Below are positions 46,441 through 57,814 of a DNA stretch of 64,000 bases, one piece after another. Under the pieces are notes generated by a model. The model did not search any database and was not told the origin of the DNA. It was given only the letters and a program-made list of their open reading frames with translations. A program made the position numbers and the translations under genes. The stretch comes from Phlebopus portentosus (taxonomy: Eukaryota > Basidiomycota > Agaricomycetes > Boletales > Boletinellaceae). The stretch is from NCBI GenBank assembly GCA_037892935.1, contig JAYXKI010000020.1, positions 62,001 through 126,000 on the forward strand, in the 5' to 3' direction. Numbering within the stretch: the first letter of the stretch is position 1; each line of letters opens with the position of its first letter.

Positions 46441-46623
46441 CAGTAGCTGACTGGAAATCGGAGTCGCAACGAGATACTGCTACAAGAGAGTAGTAGTCAC
46501 TCGCAACTATGTCGCCGATGCCATGGTACAAGCAACCCGTTTCGATTGGCTGGTCAATGAAGAATATGGTGGCACTCGAATTCCGCGATCAAGGGTTGTA
46601 TTTCGTACTACTCACGCTCACGA

Positions 46624-47102
46624 TTACTTAAGCATGGGCCTAAGAAAAACAAGTCTTTGATGCCGGTGAGAGTTGCGGATATAGTCTTCATCAAGCTCCA
46701 TGAAAATGCCAGTTGCAGAGGAACCGTTGGGCCCGCCGTCTCTCCAGAGAGTCACGCCATCCGTTTCCGGGTTGCTCCTGCTTCTGAAGAAACAGAAGAA
46801 GAAATGCTTTGGAATGACCTCAATATATCCCATGTAAGAGCTAATACATCATCAGTATACTAGTATATGTCGAAGTTCAGAAGGTGTACGCACGCCACCC
46901 CGTCATCACAAAAATTTGATTTCTCGATACGAATACTATTCCCAGGAAATGCGGGTTGAGTCAGTTGTACAAATGTCATAGTCGTAAAGAGATATCTGCT
47001 CACGCAGTCCCTGACGTAGCCACGAAGAATGTTCTCTGCATGCATACCGACAGCATAGACATACATATGCAAAGGCATTGACCAAAAGTTCAAGATCTCC
47101 AT
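46624..47102 (-). pseudogene. Serine carboxypeptidase (S10) N-terminal remnant
   Basis: Two blocks join in phase across an intron ending at about 46833. They read IRIEKSNFCDDGVA, then SYMGYIEVIPKHFFFCFF and TLWRDGGPNGSSATGIFMEL. This matches the order in peptidase S10 proteins, where an ICE/D...SGY segment leads to FFWFFEAR and to LWLNGGPGSSS, the last preceding the substrate pocket. The GGPG core is altered to GGPN. The catalytic Ser, Asp and His lie downstream in the family and are missing, and no signal peptide is evident. It lies next to F-box fragments. Confidence 0.6.
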
Positions 47103-47846
47103 GATGGTCGCAATCGTGAAAGCTAGTCAGAGAGTTGGTGTTTTTTATGCAGTGGACTGGCTTCGGAGTTTGTCAGAGAGATGAACGTTGGTTACTGAGC
47201 GCCACCTGCACGGTGCATCTACGAACAATGTTTGTTTGACATGGATGAATTGCTTGACGATCAAGGAGCTGAAAGCGGCGCGATAAATCCAGCATGATAT
47301 TAACCCTGCTGCCGCAATGCGTATGCAAAAGAAGTCGTGAAAGGTACAAGGACAAAAAATGCAGCCCGTGGAGATTTTTGGTCTAGGAACAACAGTACAT
47401 GATGGGATGTTAGCGGGGAACAAGTGATGGTCGGCTGTCGCAAGTTAGAAAAAGCTGGCACGGCATCTATTCTTCATATCGGCGGATTGACTGCATTGTA
47501 GCGTTTCTACCGGAAGAGGTTTGTCGAGAATAACAAAATCTCGATGGATGACTGTCTTTGCTGCGTCCACGGATTGGAGAGCGAAGACGCGGGTTCGTGC
47601 GACTATGAGCAAGCGGGATTAATGACATATTGCTTTGGTATAAGGTCGCGCGAGCTCGAGATTACCGTGGAAATCTTTTTATCTATAGACCGAGGGTGAC
47701 TGACCAGCATCAAGAAATATAACACAGACTCAGACCCTCTTGCCATCACTTCATGTGCCGATTGTTGTGATAGAGAACAAGCTTATCATTGTTATACATT
47801 CAGACATACAACCATTCCTGTTTGCTTAAAGGGCGCGGAGATATTT
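47103..47846. other. Intergenic, no gene recognised
   Basis: This lies between the carboxypeptidase remnant and the 3' end of the aldo/keto reductase. The 92-codon minus-strand frame at 47145-47423 has no recognisable domain. Confidence 0.4.
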
Positions 47847-49258
47847 TCAACGCGCATTGACGGGGTTCCAGCTGATCGCACCGGCGGAACCTTTGTCAAG
47901 TGCGTTGAGCTTCTCCATATCGCTGTCGGGGACGAAAAAGTCAAAGACATCTGCGTTTGAGATGACTCGGTCCGGGTTTGATGATTTAGGAAGCGGGACA
48001 AAGCTTAGAATGATACTATAAATTTAAAGTACGACAGAATCCCAAAAGACAACTTACCCCCTCTGTAAAGACCAACGGACGAGGACTTGCGCAGGATCCT
48101 TGTTCGTCTAAGAATGACCTGAGGACAACAGCGAACCGGAAGAAATAGCCTCACTCACGTTCTTCGCAACCTCCTGCAGAACAGGACTTGAGAAGTCGCC
48201 GCGAACGAGCGGACAGTAAGCCTGGATGACGATTCCATGCTCGTTACAATACTCGACGATATCCTTCTGCTGGCAGAATGGGTGCAGCTACGGAGAATAA
48301 TAAGCATCGACCACTGGCAGATGCAGACGCAATTGAATCATACGAACTTCGACTTGATTCACGCTCGGCGTCTCCAAGCCAGCTTCACGTAGTTCTTCAA
48401 GGTGATGGACGCCACTTCAGGGATGAACGAAATGCAGGCAAAGAATGACAGCGATAAATAACAGTGAGATAGTTGAAGAGGAGGGTGTACGCACTAGTTG
48501 GATACACCAACACTCCTTATCTTTCCTTCGTCACGTTTTTGCAAAAGAGCGCGGTACGCAGCTAACCGCTTATCCTTCCCGGAAATTGGGCTATGTATCA
48601 GGTATAGGTCGATGTAAGCTGCAATTTCCATAGACAAGTTAGATGAATGAAGGAATATGATGGTCGGAAGAAGGCGTCACGCACAAACGCCCAGCTTTGC
48701 TAAAGACTCTTCAACGACCGACAGAGCTGACTCGTAGCCATGCGAGTCTTGTATGATCTTCGTAGCTACGCAAACCGGTCAGATTTCAACCGCATACCCC
48801 AAGGCTATAAGGAATGAATGCACTGATGAAGATGTCCTCGCGAGGCACACCACTTTCCTTTATAGCGCGGCCTACTTCAGCTTCATTCCTATACATCTGC
48901 GCCGTATCGAGCATTCTTACGTGCGACAAGCATCATGAAGCGGACGCATCCAGAGGTGCAAAGACCAGATGCGAAGGAAGCACAGACCGGTGACCATGCA
49001 CGCATCGGATGAGAGAACGGAATGAACACCAAGCCGCCGGCAACGGAAAATCCGCCAAATCATCAAGGATGATCTTTCGTCAGCATCTGGCTAATGCAAA
49101 TACTTTTTGCTGATGCTTACTTGTAACCATGTTTAAGCGCAGCCTCGCAAGCCGGGAAACAATCGTGGTTCTGGTACACGCCCAGTCCCAAAACCGGCAT
49201 TTCATACCCGGAAAGAAGCTTCACTTTCGATTGCAACGTAAATATTTTCGCAGCCATT
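47847..49258 (-). CDS. Aldo/keto reductase, about 290 aa, several exons
   Basis: Exon 1 (49258 to about 49120) encodes [20 protein letters not shown] and [20 protein letters not shown]. After a long intron of about 230 nt the protein continues [20 protein letters not shown], then [53 protein letters not shown] and [16 protein letters not shown]. It ends [20 protein letters not shown] and NPVNAR. The four catalytic positions of the family are visible: Asp (LDTA), Tyr (MYRN), Lys (TK) and His (LIHSP). It is an NADPH-dependent cytosolic reductase of carbonyl compounds; the substrate is unknown. Six or seven introns are inferred; those I checked join in phase. Confidence 0.85.
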
Positions 49259-49334
49259 GTTAGTAACAGCTTGTACTTTGAGCAAACTGTTACTCGATAG
49301 ATGGTCTAACAGAAAAGTGCAGAACTAGCTAACA

Positions 49335-49458
49335 CACTGGCAAAAACTCATTTCCAAACCGTGAAAATGTTACCCAAAATGGAAAAAGAGCCAATCGGAT
49401 GAGAGCTCACCCGTTCCGATCATAATTTCTAAGGGCTCGGAAGAGTTTTTGCCCGGTG
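49335..49458. mobile_element. Short MITE, copy 3 (124 bp), diverged
   Basis: Its ends are CACTGGCAAAAACTCATTTC and, inverted, CACCGGGCAAAAACTCTTCC. The interior contains AACCGTGAAAAT and AGCCAATCGGATGAGAGCT, in the same order and spacing as in copies 1 and 2 (AACCTGAAAAAT, AGCCAATCAGAGGCGAGCT). It is an older or distinct subfamily of the same element. Confidence 0.6.
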
Positions 49459-49476
49459 ACATTCTCAACAAGAGCG

Positions 49477-49518
49477 GTCAGATGATCGTGAAAAGGATGT
49501 GACCGTAACGTAGTCACG
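49477..49518. promoter_or_regulatory. GATC/GTCACG motif, third copy
   Basis: GTCAGATGATCGTG and GTCACG are repeated as upstream of the F-box copies, but here they lie upstream of the aldo/keto reductase, which starts at 49258 on the minus strand. The motif may be left from a lost F-box copy. Confidence 0.3.
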
Positions 49519-49745
49519 ACCCCATAAGTTCACTTCTTGACTTAAAGAAATCGGAAACAACACCAATTTTCTGATCAAACCGAAATTGAGTGGGCGGCCC
49601 TCGCAAGGCGTTTGATTTAATCACAACAGACAGCTATCAGCCCGATCGGTAGCCCAACATCTCGTAAACCTAGGCCTCGGTCAATGACGCAGACAAAGGT
49701 TCAGACCGGAGTAATCATGGCGTACAAAGATACGACAAGGGTGGC

Positions 49746-51466
49746 TCAGAAACTAGCACCTTCTATATCATCACCGTCATCGGTTTCATCTTGTTCACAC
49801 TCAGTGGCATCTTCTACCTCCTCTTCGTCCTCATCTTCTGAAGTCCATCCAGCCCCAGTATCCTCGTCTTCGATAGAGTGATAAGGTCGCGTATCTTCAT
49901 TCCGCTCTGACAGCAGTCGGTACCGCATCAGCCAATAAGCATCTGCAGAGCGGAAGTCCCACTCTGTACGTGTTGATGCCCGGGCATCGCTTCACAACTT
50001 GAAGTCCACTTTCTCATCGGGATTGGTAGGATGTCGGACATTCGCCCATGCAGACAAATCTGCTCTAAGTGGAGGCCCCTATGACGGTAAAGAAAGCTTT
50101 GAAGGGATATAGCGTAACCGGTGTTCGGCCTCTGCCCTGGACGTTGATCGGAAAGGGAAACAACCCTACAATTCAAAAATTCGCAGGTCCAATCGTCCAA
50201 GCGGACGTTTATTATTCCTTCGAGTCGAAGTGCCTTGCAGGTCTTCTTCAGCGCATGACATGTAGTCAATCTTAAGCGCGGGAAAGGTGACACCAAAAGC
50301 TGTAACACTTTCCAGACTGCACACTGCATCGAGGATATCTGAAAACCATGTGGCATTATCCTCCAAATTTTCTGATGCCTCGTCGTTGATCCATGAAATG
50401 TATTGTGATAACTCAAATCGGGCAATGTTGTCGTGAAGAAGAATGAACTCTTGGATAGTTCTTGCACGAGAACATGTCTTGATATGATCCTTCGCAAAAC
50501 AAAATGCACTGAATGCCGATCTTGAGATCTCGAAGATTTGGAAGTGCATCTTCATCGAGAGGTAGACAGATTGAATCGCAGTCTACCAAAGCGAGAGACT
50601 CCAGTACGTGTGCCTGACGCGGAATGGTTCGCAGCGCGAAGCATTCGGAGGCATCCTCGATAGCAAAGTGCGTCAATTTGGTAGTTATCCCGGTGAGGTC
50701 ATTATCGAAATATCCCCGGCACGGAGCTTCCATACATGAAGAATTGAAAGAAAGCGACTCCAAGCCTTCCCAATGTTTTGTTATTATTTCTTTCAGGACA
50801 TCTTCCACATCGAGCGGGTCGGAATGCTTGGAAGAGAATGATGCCCATTCATCTATGGATTTAACATTCGACAAAAGACTTAAAACATCGGTATATAAGT
50901 CATCGATACTACAGCGATAGATCAATGTACAATGTGCTACGAGTCAAAAAAGCGTGACGAACTCACTCAAAAGCACGCAGAAAGAGTGAATATTGATTGA
51001 ACGAGCTGAGCTCGTCGACAGCGAAAGGAGATAATTGTGCGCCGACCCAGATGAAGCGTTGCAATTTGCTGAGTCTCTGCAAAACAAGCGGGAGGATGTC
51101 TGACCCAAGAAAAATGAAAGGCGTTGAGAAACAAGACCTGCAGTTTCTAGTGTTCGCAACGTACCGAACACCTCGCCAGGTAAAAGTGACCTTCTGGCGA
51201 CTATGACCCGCAGTTCTCGGACCATATGGGCAAAATCCAGACCATCGTCATCTGGACTCACAAGGCTTTTGAAAGCTTCAAATGCTGTAGACTCTCTCTT
51301 TGCATCAATTTCATCGTATTCGTCTGGATCCGGAGATAGGCCGAACCGAAAACAGATCGACTCGAACAACTTGGGCAATGCCAGCGTACGAAGTACTTGC
51401 CATGGACTTGGCATCTGGCTTATCCAGGTTAGCTAAGATTAGGTCCCAGAGTTCGTTGGGCAGCAT
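49746..51466 (-). pseudogene. F-box/LRR-like pseudogene
   Basis: It starts MLPNELWDLILANLDKPDAK. An 11-base deletion within the F-box then shifts the frame relative to the copy at 45714. Further breaks occur at about 50470 (inside the CARTIQEFILLHD region), at about 50245 (before CKALRLEGIINVRL) and at about 50010 (before KLWSDARAS). The tail motif RTEWDFRSADAYWLMRYR is intact and is followed by an acidic tail (DEDEEEVEDATECEQDETDD) not seen in the other copies. The copy at 43898-45714 is its closest relative. Confidence 0.8.
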
Positions 51467-51553
51467 CTCAGGCGAGGTGGCTCACTAGCTGGGCAGGGAT
51501 AAGATTAAGATTAAGAGACGCGTCTCGACGCCTTGCTCTTGAAATTTCAACCA

Positions 51554-51582
51554 GTCAGATGATCGTGACAGATCAGGTCACG
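51554..51582 (-). promoter_or_regulatory. GATC/GTCACG motif upstream of F-box copy
   Basis: GTCAGATGATCGTGACAG followed by GGTCACG lies about 88 nt upstream of the F-box pseudogene start at 51466. Confidence 0.35.
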
Positions 51583-51873
51583 ATTTCGTTTTGAGTCACG
51601 CACTCTGTGCCGCGTGGCTTGAACGCGAGAAGGCGCTACTTACCTGGTCGCCACCACTACTGACGACGTGACATGTACCACAAGCATACCTTCCTCTATC
51701 TCCAGTTGATTAGCAAGATAAGGGACAGGTTATTGTACAACGATCTTCATAAAATAACGAATTTGAGTGGGGAGTCCTGACAATCTGCGCATAGTTGTGT
51801 GGCCAGGCCAACACAAAGCAACGCTTGTTTAAGAGTGTGGTCTGTGGCCGGCCACAACCACGCCATGATAGCT

Positions 51874-51880
51874 TATTTAA
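51874..51880 (+). promoter_or_regulatory. TATA-like box
   Basis: TATTTAA lies 46 nt before the ATG at 51926. Confidence 0.4.
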
Positions 51881-51925
51881 ACGTCGTTTCTCTGTCCTCG
51901 TCTCCCTCAATTTCAGCCGCCCGTC

Positions 51926-53560
51926 ATGACGCGGGGATTTCTCGCACTGCCGAATGAGCTCAAGATGCACATAATCAATCTTATGTTCCCAATCCTGACG
52001 CGCCCCGCACTCTTCCTCAACAATGCTAATCTGCTGGACGAAGACATAGATGGTCTGTTCCTCTATCTCAAGGACCTACGAAACTTCGCAGCAACATGCA
52101 AGCACGTGCTGTCTCTTTGCATGATGTTTCTGTTCCGTGCTGAAAAGCTGAAGTTTAACGATGAACGTGTCCTGGTGACTGAGCATATAAATGGAACCTT
52201 GCCTATCGTGTATCAGCTTACATAGTGAGTCTCCCTGCCTTAATATCTCTCCACGCTCGCGTCTCTCAATTCTCTGTCACAAGTTTTCTTGCCTTAGATG
52301 GCACGAGACATCATGCCGATATCAATGACAACGGCTTTGACGACATGGAAGCAGATGCAGAACAGCCCAACGAGGATCAAATTGAAGCTGCAAGATCTAG
52401 GCCACTAGACCTCAGCTCAATCCATATGACTGAGCTTGAGAGGTCTGTAGCGAGAGTGTTCAAACATTTTCGCTCCGTTCGTATCCTGGACCTCGCCAAC
52501 TTCCCAATTTCGCTCATGAATCTGTGGAACCTCAAACTCTTGAAGAGTCTTCAGATCTTGTCGGTTCGTTCACCGGGAACGGATTGTGACCTCATTCCAA
52601 ACGTTCAGATGATCCATTCGGTGTGCACTTTGCCTCGCGTCTCCGCGCTCAACCTTGTCGTGCATGGTTGGAGCGAAACTGAGGCACTCAGCAACGTTGT
52701 CAAACTATTCGAACGTACTGTCAGGGCACTCTCCGTCAAAGGAATAGATTATGGAGATGGAGATAATGACTATCTCTCAGCTATTCTATTCAATTCAGTC
52801 CATCATGTGAACATGTCTAATCTCAAGCATATCAACATCGACTTCCTCGAACATGGTGCGAAGGGGCTTCGACATCTCGTCATGCATACTCCAAGTTTGG
52901 AATCCATCTTGGTCGACTGCCGTGGGATCGCCGGGTTCTTGCCCCTCTTCTATGCTATCGATCTTATCCGCATCATCACCAGAGAACCGTTCGACATGGA
53001 CCCGATGATGAACTACGATGCCATTCCAGTCGGCTTCCACCACTACGTTGAGAATGACGAGCATCTCGCCCATTACAAGAACCAATCGAAGATATGGACT
53101 TCCCGTCTCTCGAGGATCTCATGCAACTTCGCCGTCATGCAGACGCCTGCTGGCCCGGCGAAGGTCCTTGAGAAGGCAGAATTTTTCTTCGCTGTTTCTG
53201 ATGGAGACTTCAATCCTATTATCCAAGCCTTGGTGTTTCATGAGTTATTGGAAGTCTTCCGCGGTCGCGCATTCACGTTCCGTGCAGTCAAGGACATGAT
53301 TATCGCAATGGACGGAGTGGATGATTTTGAACCACCTGAAGAGTACGGTCAACTGAAGGTGCGCCTATATTACTTCTCCGTTCAGAATTTTCATGACTAA
53401 TTGTATTGAACAGGAACTGACTGCAAGCATATGTCGTAGTTTTCTACCGTCTGCGAAGGATGTCAAAGTCAGATGGGGGGATACTAAGCCGTTTCACTGG
53501 ACGCATGGAGAAATTCGAGAAATGAAAATCGACAACCTGTGGTCATTCTGTGATTTCTGA
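51926..53560 (+). CDS. F-box protein, different subfamily, 506 aa
   Basis: Three exons (51926-52224, 52284-53358, 53414-53560) join in phase. The N-terminus MTRGFLALPNELKMHIINLM fits the F-box start, and residues about 45-75 (LYLKDLRNFAATCKHVLSLC) fit the rest. The middle has leucine-rich segments (FKHFRSVRILDLANFPISLM, LKSLQILSVRSPG, LKHINIDFLEHGAKGLRHL). It lacks the C-terminal YWLM motif of the other F-box genes here and is not a recent duplicate of them. The last exon ends MKIDNLWSFCDF. It is a probable SCF adaptor with unknown target. Confidence 0.75.
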
Positions 53561-53677
53561 CTGCGAATGGGTTGTGAATAGGGAATTTATAGACATGCTC
53601 TGACAATAACTATACTATGTCCGCCACAAATGGCGCCGATTCTACTCGCTACTCAATTATAGACGCTGTTTTACTTC

Positions 53678-55111
53678 CTATGCAGGTGATGGGATTGGTT
53701 TGCCTTGGAATGCATCTGCGATAGCATAGAATGCTGGCTTGGGCTGCTTTTGTGCATTCCACGGAAGTACATTTCCATTGGGCAGCCATGAATGATCGTC
53801 GGACACACCCCACGTAGTCTATAATTTGATAAGTCATAATTAATGCTCATTCTTCCGCATTGACGGGACGCGAGAAAGTACATACCACACCGACACATCT
53901 GTTCGTGCTCACGCAAGCATTGACGATCGTCCAATAATCCTGCGCTTGTTGGGCCAGAGCAGTCTCATTCGCCGGACCACGCATGTTGATATCCACTTCC
54001 GTTACAGCAACGTCAAGTCCTAGATCCGCGAAGCGCTGCATGTTCTCCGCGATGGTGGTAGGTACCTGACCAAGGTAAAAGTGGCATTGAAATCCGATAC
54101 CGTCAACGGGGACACCATCACGAATGAAACCCTGGACGACGCTGTAGAGGGTATCAGACTTGGAATTGATGCCTTCGGTTCCATAGTCATTGATGCTGTA
54201 ATGAGTGAAGTAACTCATCCGTTTAGCAGAAAGGGAAGAAGAGACCCACTATATTTTAATGTTCTTGTCTGTCTCACGGGCATACTGAAGAGCTTTTGGC
54301 ATGGCGATCTCGCCGAACTTCCTCGTCCAGATGTTATCTTTGAACGTCTCATTCGGCGTGTTATCTGAAATCATTTCATTCTACTCGTACGTATGTCAAA
54401 ATTTTGCTTTGGGAGAATCGCGGCTGCGAGATGACGTACAATAACATCGAATGCATAAAGTTGCCCGCGGTAATGGTTCAAGACAGTCTTGATATGGTTC
54501 TCCAATGCACGATCAAGTTGCGTGGCGGTGAGCGAATCGTTGACCCACGGCGCTAATTGGTTCCCCCTGGCCTTCATTATTAGCCGCTTGCTTAGGGAAG
54601 AAGAATCAAGCAATTCATAGACTTGCCACTCGAAAGTGTGTCCTCGGACCCTCGCGTTCACGCTCCTCGCAAAACGCACGATCTCGTCCCCACCCGTGAA
54701 GTTAAACACATTTTGCTGAGGTTCGATGTTCTCCCACTTCACTTTAGAGAGCCGCGTATGTCAGAATCTACTGAACCCAGATGAGTACGGAAGTTCATAC
54801 TGTCGTTCTCCGGTGTCATCATTGAAAACTATCAAGCAAAGAACGCGAAGATAAGCAGGACCATCCTCTCGTCTTATACGTAGCGCTAAAGCAGCTCGGT
54901 CGAAGCTCACCTGAGTCGAGATGATTTGGGTATAAGCCTGATCGTTATACAAGAATGTCGTATTTGCTGCAGTCCCGAAGTAGCGAGGGCGGGCTAGGTT
55001 CCGGATGATGATGGGTCGAGATCCTCCGCCCTGTGTAGTGGTATCCTGAGGAGCCGCCAAACAAGCGGTGACACCGAGGAGCAGCAGCGAAAGCTTTTTA
55101 GAAAACATCAA
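53678..55111 (-). CDS. Secreted GH10 endo-1,4-beta-xylanase, 374 aa
   Basis: Six exons (55111-54911, 54828-54789, 54741-54440, 54380-54250, 54195-53886, 53818-53678) join in phase. A signal peptide (residues about 1-19, LSLLLLGVTACLAAP) is followed by a single GH10 domain: MTPEND and KWENIEPQQN, GHTFEW, FDVINEM with the acid/base Glu, KIYINDYGTEG, DGIGFQCH, AVTEVDIN with the nucleophile Glu, and TWGVSDDHSWLPNG. There is no CBM1 module. The enzyme cuts the xylan backbone outside the cell during plant cell-wall decay. Between MTPEND and KWENIEP it reads SMNFLKW, slightly longer than usual, because of the intron position. Residues 20-35 form a short linker. Confidence 0.93.
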
Positions 55112-56572
55112 CGTCGTTCCGGATGTCGAACAATACTCCGCGAGACTTCAAGTTGGACAGGTAGGCTGAATCTCCTTCTCCAACTAACCCTCATCAGCCT
55201 CGCCGCTTATATACCCGAAAACGACGACGACGGACCAGCAAGACCCTCATGGCCGGACGAGAACATTCTTGCATCATGCACACCCGGAATCAGAGCACTT
55301 CATAGTACCCCGAACGAACGCGGCAGGGATTCTTCGACGCGGTCAAGTGACCTACAAGACGATTGTAAGAATAGCTCTCAAAGCGCGGGGCGAATGGCTA
55401 ATTCGAAGACGAACTTTCAGACCCACTTCCAAGAGCACTTACTGGCCATGCAATCCTGTCACGATACTTGCGCGTTCCGCTAGATCCGGGAGGACGCGGG
55501 CCGCACGAACACATGAAACTTGAAGCTCAACTTAGGGGTAAAGTCCTGGAAATTCTTCTAGAACATTTGAAGGGGGACAAGCTGGAGCGACAAGACAGGA
55601 TAGTACGCCGGAAAGGCGATCTAGTCAGCGATCATTGACGATCACGGGTTCGTCTGAGTGAGATGTAGAGGGCGGTTCCTCCGATATTCCAGCGAAAATA
55701 ATCTTCTGTGTTGTGCGCGGCGACATATTAGAGTATGACTGAGAGTCGGATCTATGCAGAGGTATCCTGTATTGTGTAGTCCAGCTCAAGTTGTAGCGAT
55801 TATAAGCAACTTATTCGACAGTTTTGAGATAGAGGAGAGACGAAGGAGGTTGGAGGCCAACGTCTCCGATTTGTCTCCAAACAAACCATAACGCCGATCT
55901 GAAATTACCAAAAGAAGCCCAAACAGACTATTACGCATAATCGGGTGATTCGTTTCAGTTTCGCATTGTTCGCATTGTTTCCTCTGACATTTGACATGTA
56001 CCTCCTTCTGACCGTCCTCGTTTCCCTTCCGCAGGACTAAACTATACAGAACCTGCTTTACCTTTCTTACTTACTATGTTCTTCTGAAACTTTCGATGCC
56101 TGTTTAGTTTGCCTTCCTCCCCTTCACCAAATATCCATTCCGCTTCATTCTCCCTTTTCCAGGCTTACTTTTTCTTGGATCCTTTCATCCTTTCATCCTA
56201 TCATCTGATGCATACTAATTGCGTCAATTCCCACTTCTATACTAAGCATCATATTTACAAGTCTTGGTCTAGATCTGTCATTTAAATCTATGGAAATCTA
56301 GCGGACGCATGTATACACGGATATCAGAGTTTGACCAGTCAGTAAACCTCATGCTTGATTTCGTCGCTCCGCTAGCGATTCGGTAGCATACAGCGTGGAT
56401 CAAAAGTACCGACAAATTTTAAATAAAGGATCTGCTTATTGTGGATACTTCACTACCTGGAAATATTCTAACCGTTCCTATTCCCGTATTTCTCTTTGAG
56501 GCGCTGGAGTTCTTTCATATAGCTCTTTACTTCGGTCATGAGACGATTCCTGTTACTTGGACTCGTGAATTT
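55112..56572. other. Long intergenic region, no gene recognised
   Basis: Beyond the xylanase promoter I see no gene or repeat. The stretch 56000-56500 is pyrimidine-rich and AT-rich. Confidence 0.4.
55206..55213 (-). promoter_or_regulatory. TATA box of xylanase gene
   Basis: TATATAAG on the minus strand lies about 95 nt before the ATG at 55111. Confidence 0.55.
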
Positions 56573-57365
56573 TCAGGTTCTCGACGCTTGAGCCTTTTCG
56601 CATTTTTGGAGTAAAGCTTCAGCGTCTGGGTTCATTTGAGCTAAGTTGGTCGTATTTTCGCTCGACTGCTGTAGCTGGTAATATTCCTTCTGAAGTTTTT
56701 CAAATTCATCTTTGAGCATCGTTATGTCCTTCCGACTGTATGACCTGCGAAGCTCACCCAATGTTACAACAGCTTATTCGGGATCAGGAGGGCTTCTATC
56801 ATCGTGGATACAGGTGAACTGTCCGCGACAAGCAATATGTTCCTGGAAAACGTCTCTTTGGTCTTGTCTCGAATAGCTCCTCCAGTGCCGAGACCTTTAT
56901 GATATACATCGAGAAGGTCCCTGTAAGCTGCATTCCGTTTTCCAGTAGCCGCCGCCACACGAGCTTTAGCATCATTCATTAGATCGAGCCTGACCCTCTC
57001 CGTTTCTTCATCTGTGTCTCTGCCTTTTTTTTCGAGACTCCCCCAGGGTCTCCTTCGTCTCTTGAAGATCGGCGGCGACATCATACTCGTCATTCTTTGC
57101 TTTGAGAAGACCAATTATGCATGTCCGAAGACGTTCAAACCAGAAATGTTTAGTAGCCTGTGTGGTGTACTCCGCGTATAGCTCCTCAACAACCGCGTTC
57201 GTCTGGCTCAGACGATGTTCTTCGCTCTTGCATTTGTCAGCTGCGCGGTCAATTGTAGTACGGCCCTGCTCGCGAGAAGTATCCGGGACGGAAAATTTAG
57301 AAGGACTCGAGAGAACTACTCAGCATCCTGAGATCTTCTGCTTTCACAGAAGTGAAAACTTTGCG
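56573..57365 (-). CDS. Hypothetical coiled-coil protein, perhaps frameshifted
   Basis: Three minus-strand blocks with strong helical, charged composition lie in order. They are DRAADKCKSEEHRLSQTNAV to LKAKNDEYDVAADLQETKET (57290-57050), then RDTDEETERVRLDLMNDAKA to LLDVYHKG (57040-56880), and MLKDEFEKLQKEYYQLQQSS (56720-56590). Block 1 and block 2 are in different frames across an A run at about 57030, which implies a frameshift, a sequence error or a missed intron. The link to block 3 probably uses an intron near 56750. The heptads suggest coiled coils. I do not recognise the family and infer no function. Confidence 0.4.
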
Positions 57366-57814
57366 TAATGGGTGGCTAGACATTTTGTGAAATGCAACGA
57401 GCACACCTTGCCTTTCTTCTGGATAATCTTACTTCAGTGTCTCCTTTCTCAGATGAAATCGGCAAATTGGTGAATCGCACAAATCATTGGACTTGAAACT
57501 GGAAAAGCTTGACTGGAATGAAAAAGTATGGTCTCGGAAGGATATTCCGTAGCTAATGGATCGACTTATGGAAACGTAAGAACGGGGAGAACCAATGTGG
57601 TAAAAGTATCGCAGACGCAGTGGAAGCTGATATGACGGGTGATGAACACATAAATCTGCGATCCCGGAAGAATGGTTTGCCGGTCAGAAGAAACTTCAGG
57701 CGAAGCAACAAGTATCCTGAGGATCACTATTGAACGAAGTCATGGGCCCATGAGCACCTGGACTTCATAAAATATAGTCTAGGCTCCGAGTATTCTGACC
57801 AAACAGAATCGTTT
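57366..57814. other. Intergenic, no gene recognised
   Basis: This lies between the coiled-coil gene and the 3' end of an F-box gene; I see nothing in it. Confidence 0.4.

Larger units (their letters stand above)
49259..49745. other. Intergenic with MITE and F-box flank copy
   Basis: It includes the short MITE at 49335-49458, the GATC/GTCACG motif at 49477-49518 and a flank (49530-49740) repeated at 43430-43666. Confidence 0.6.
51482..51925. other. Divergent promoter region of two F-box genes
   Basis: It separates the F-box pseudogene (minus) from the F-box gene at 51926 (plus). It holds the motif at 51554-51582 and a TATA-like box at 51874. Confidence 0.5.
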
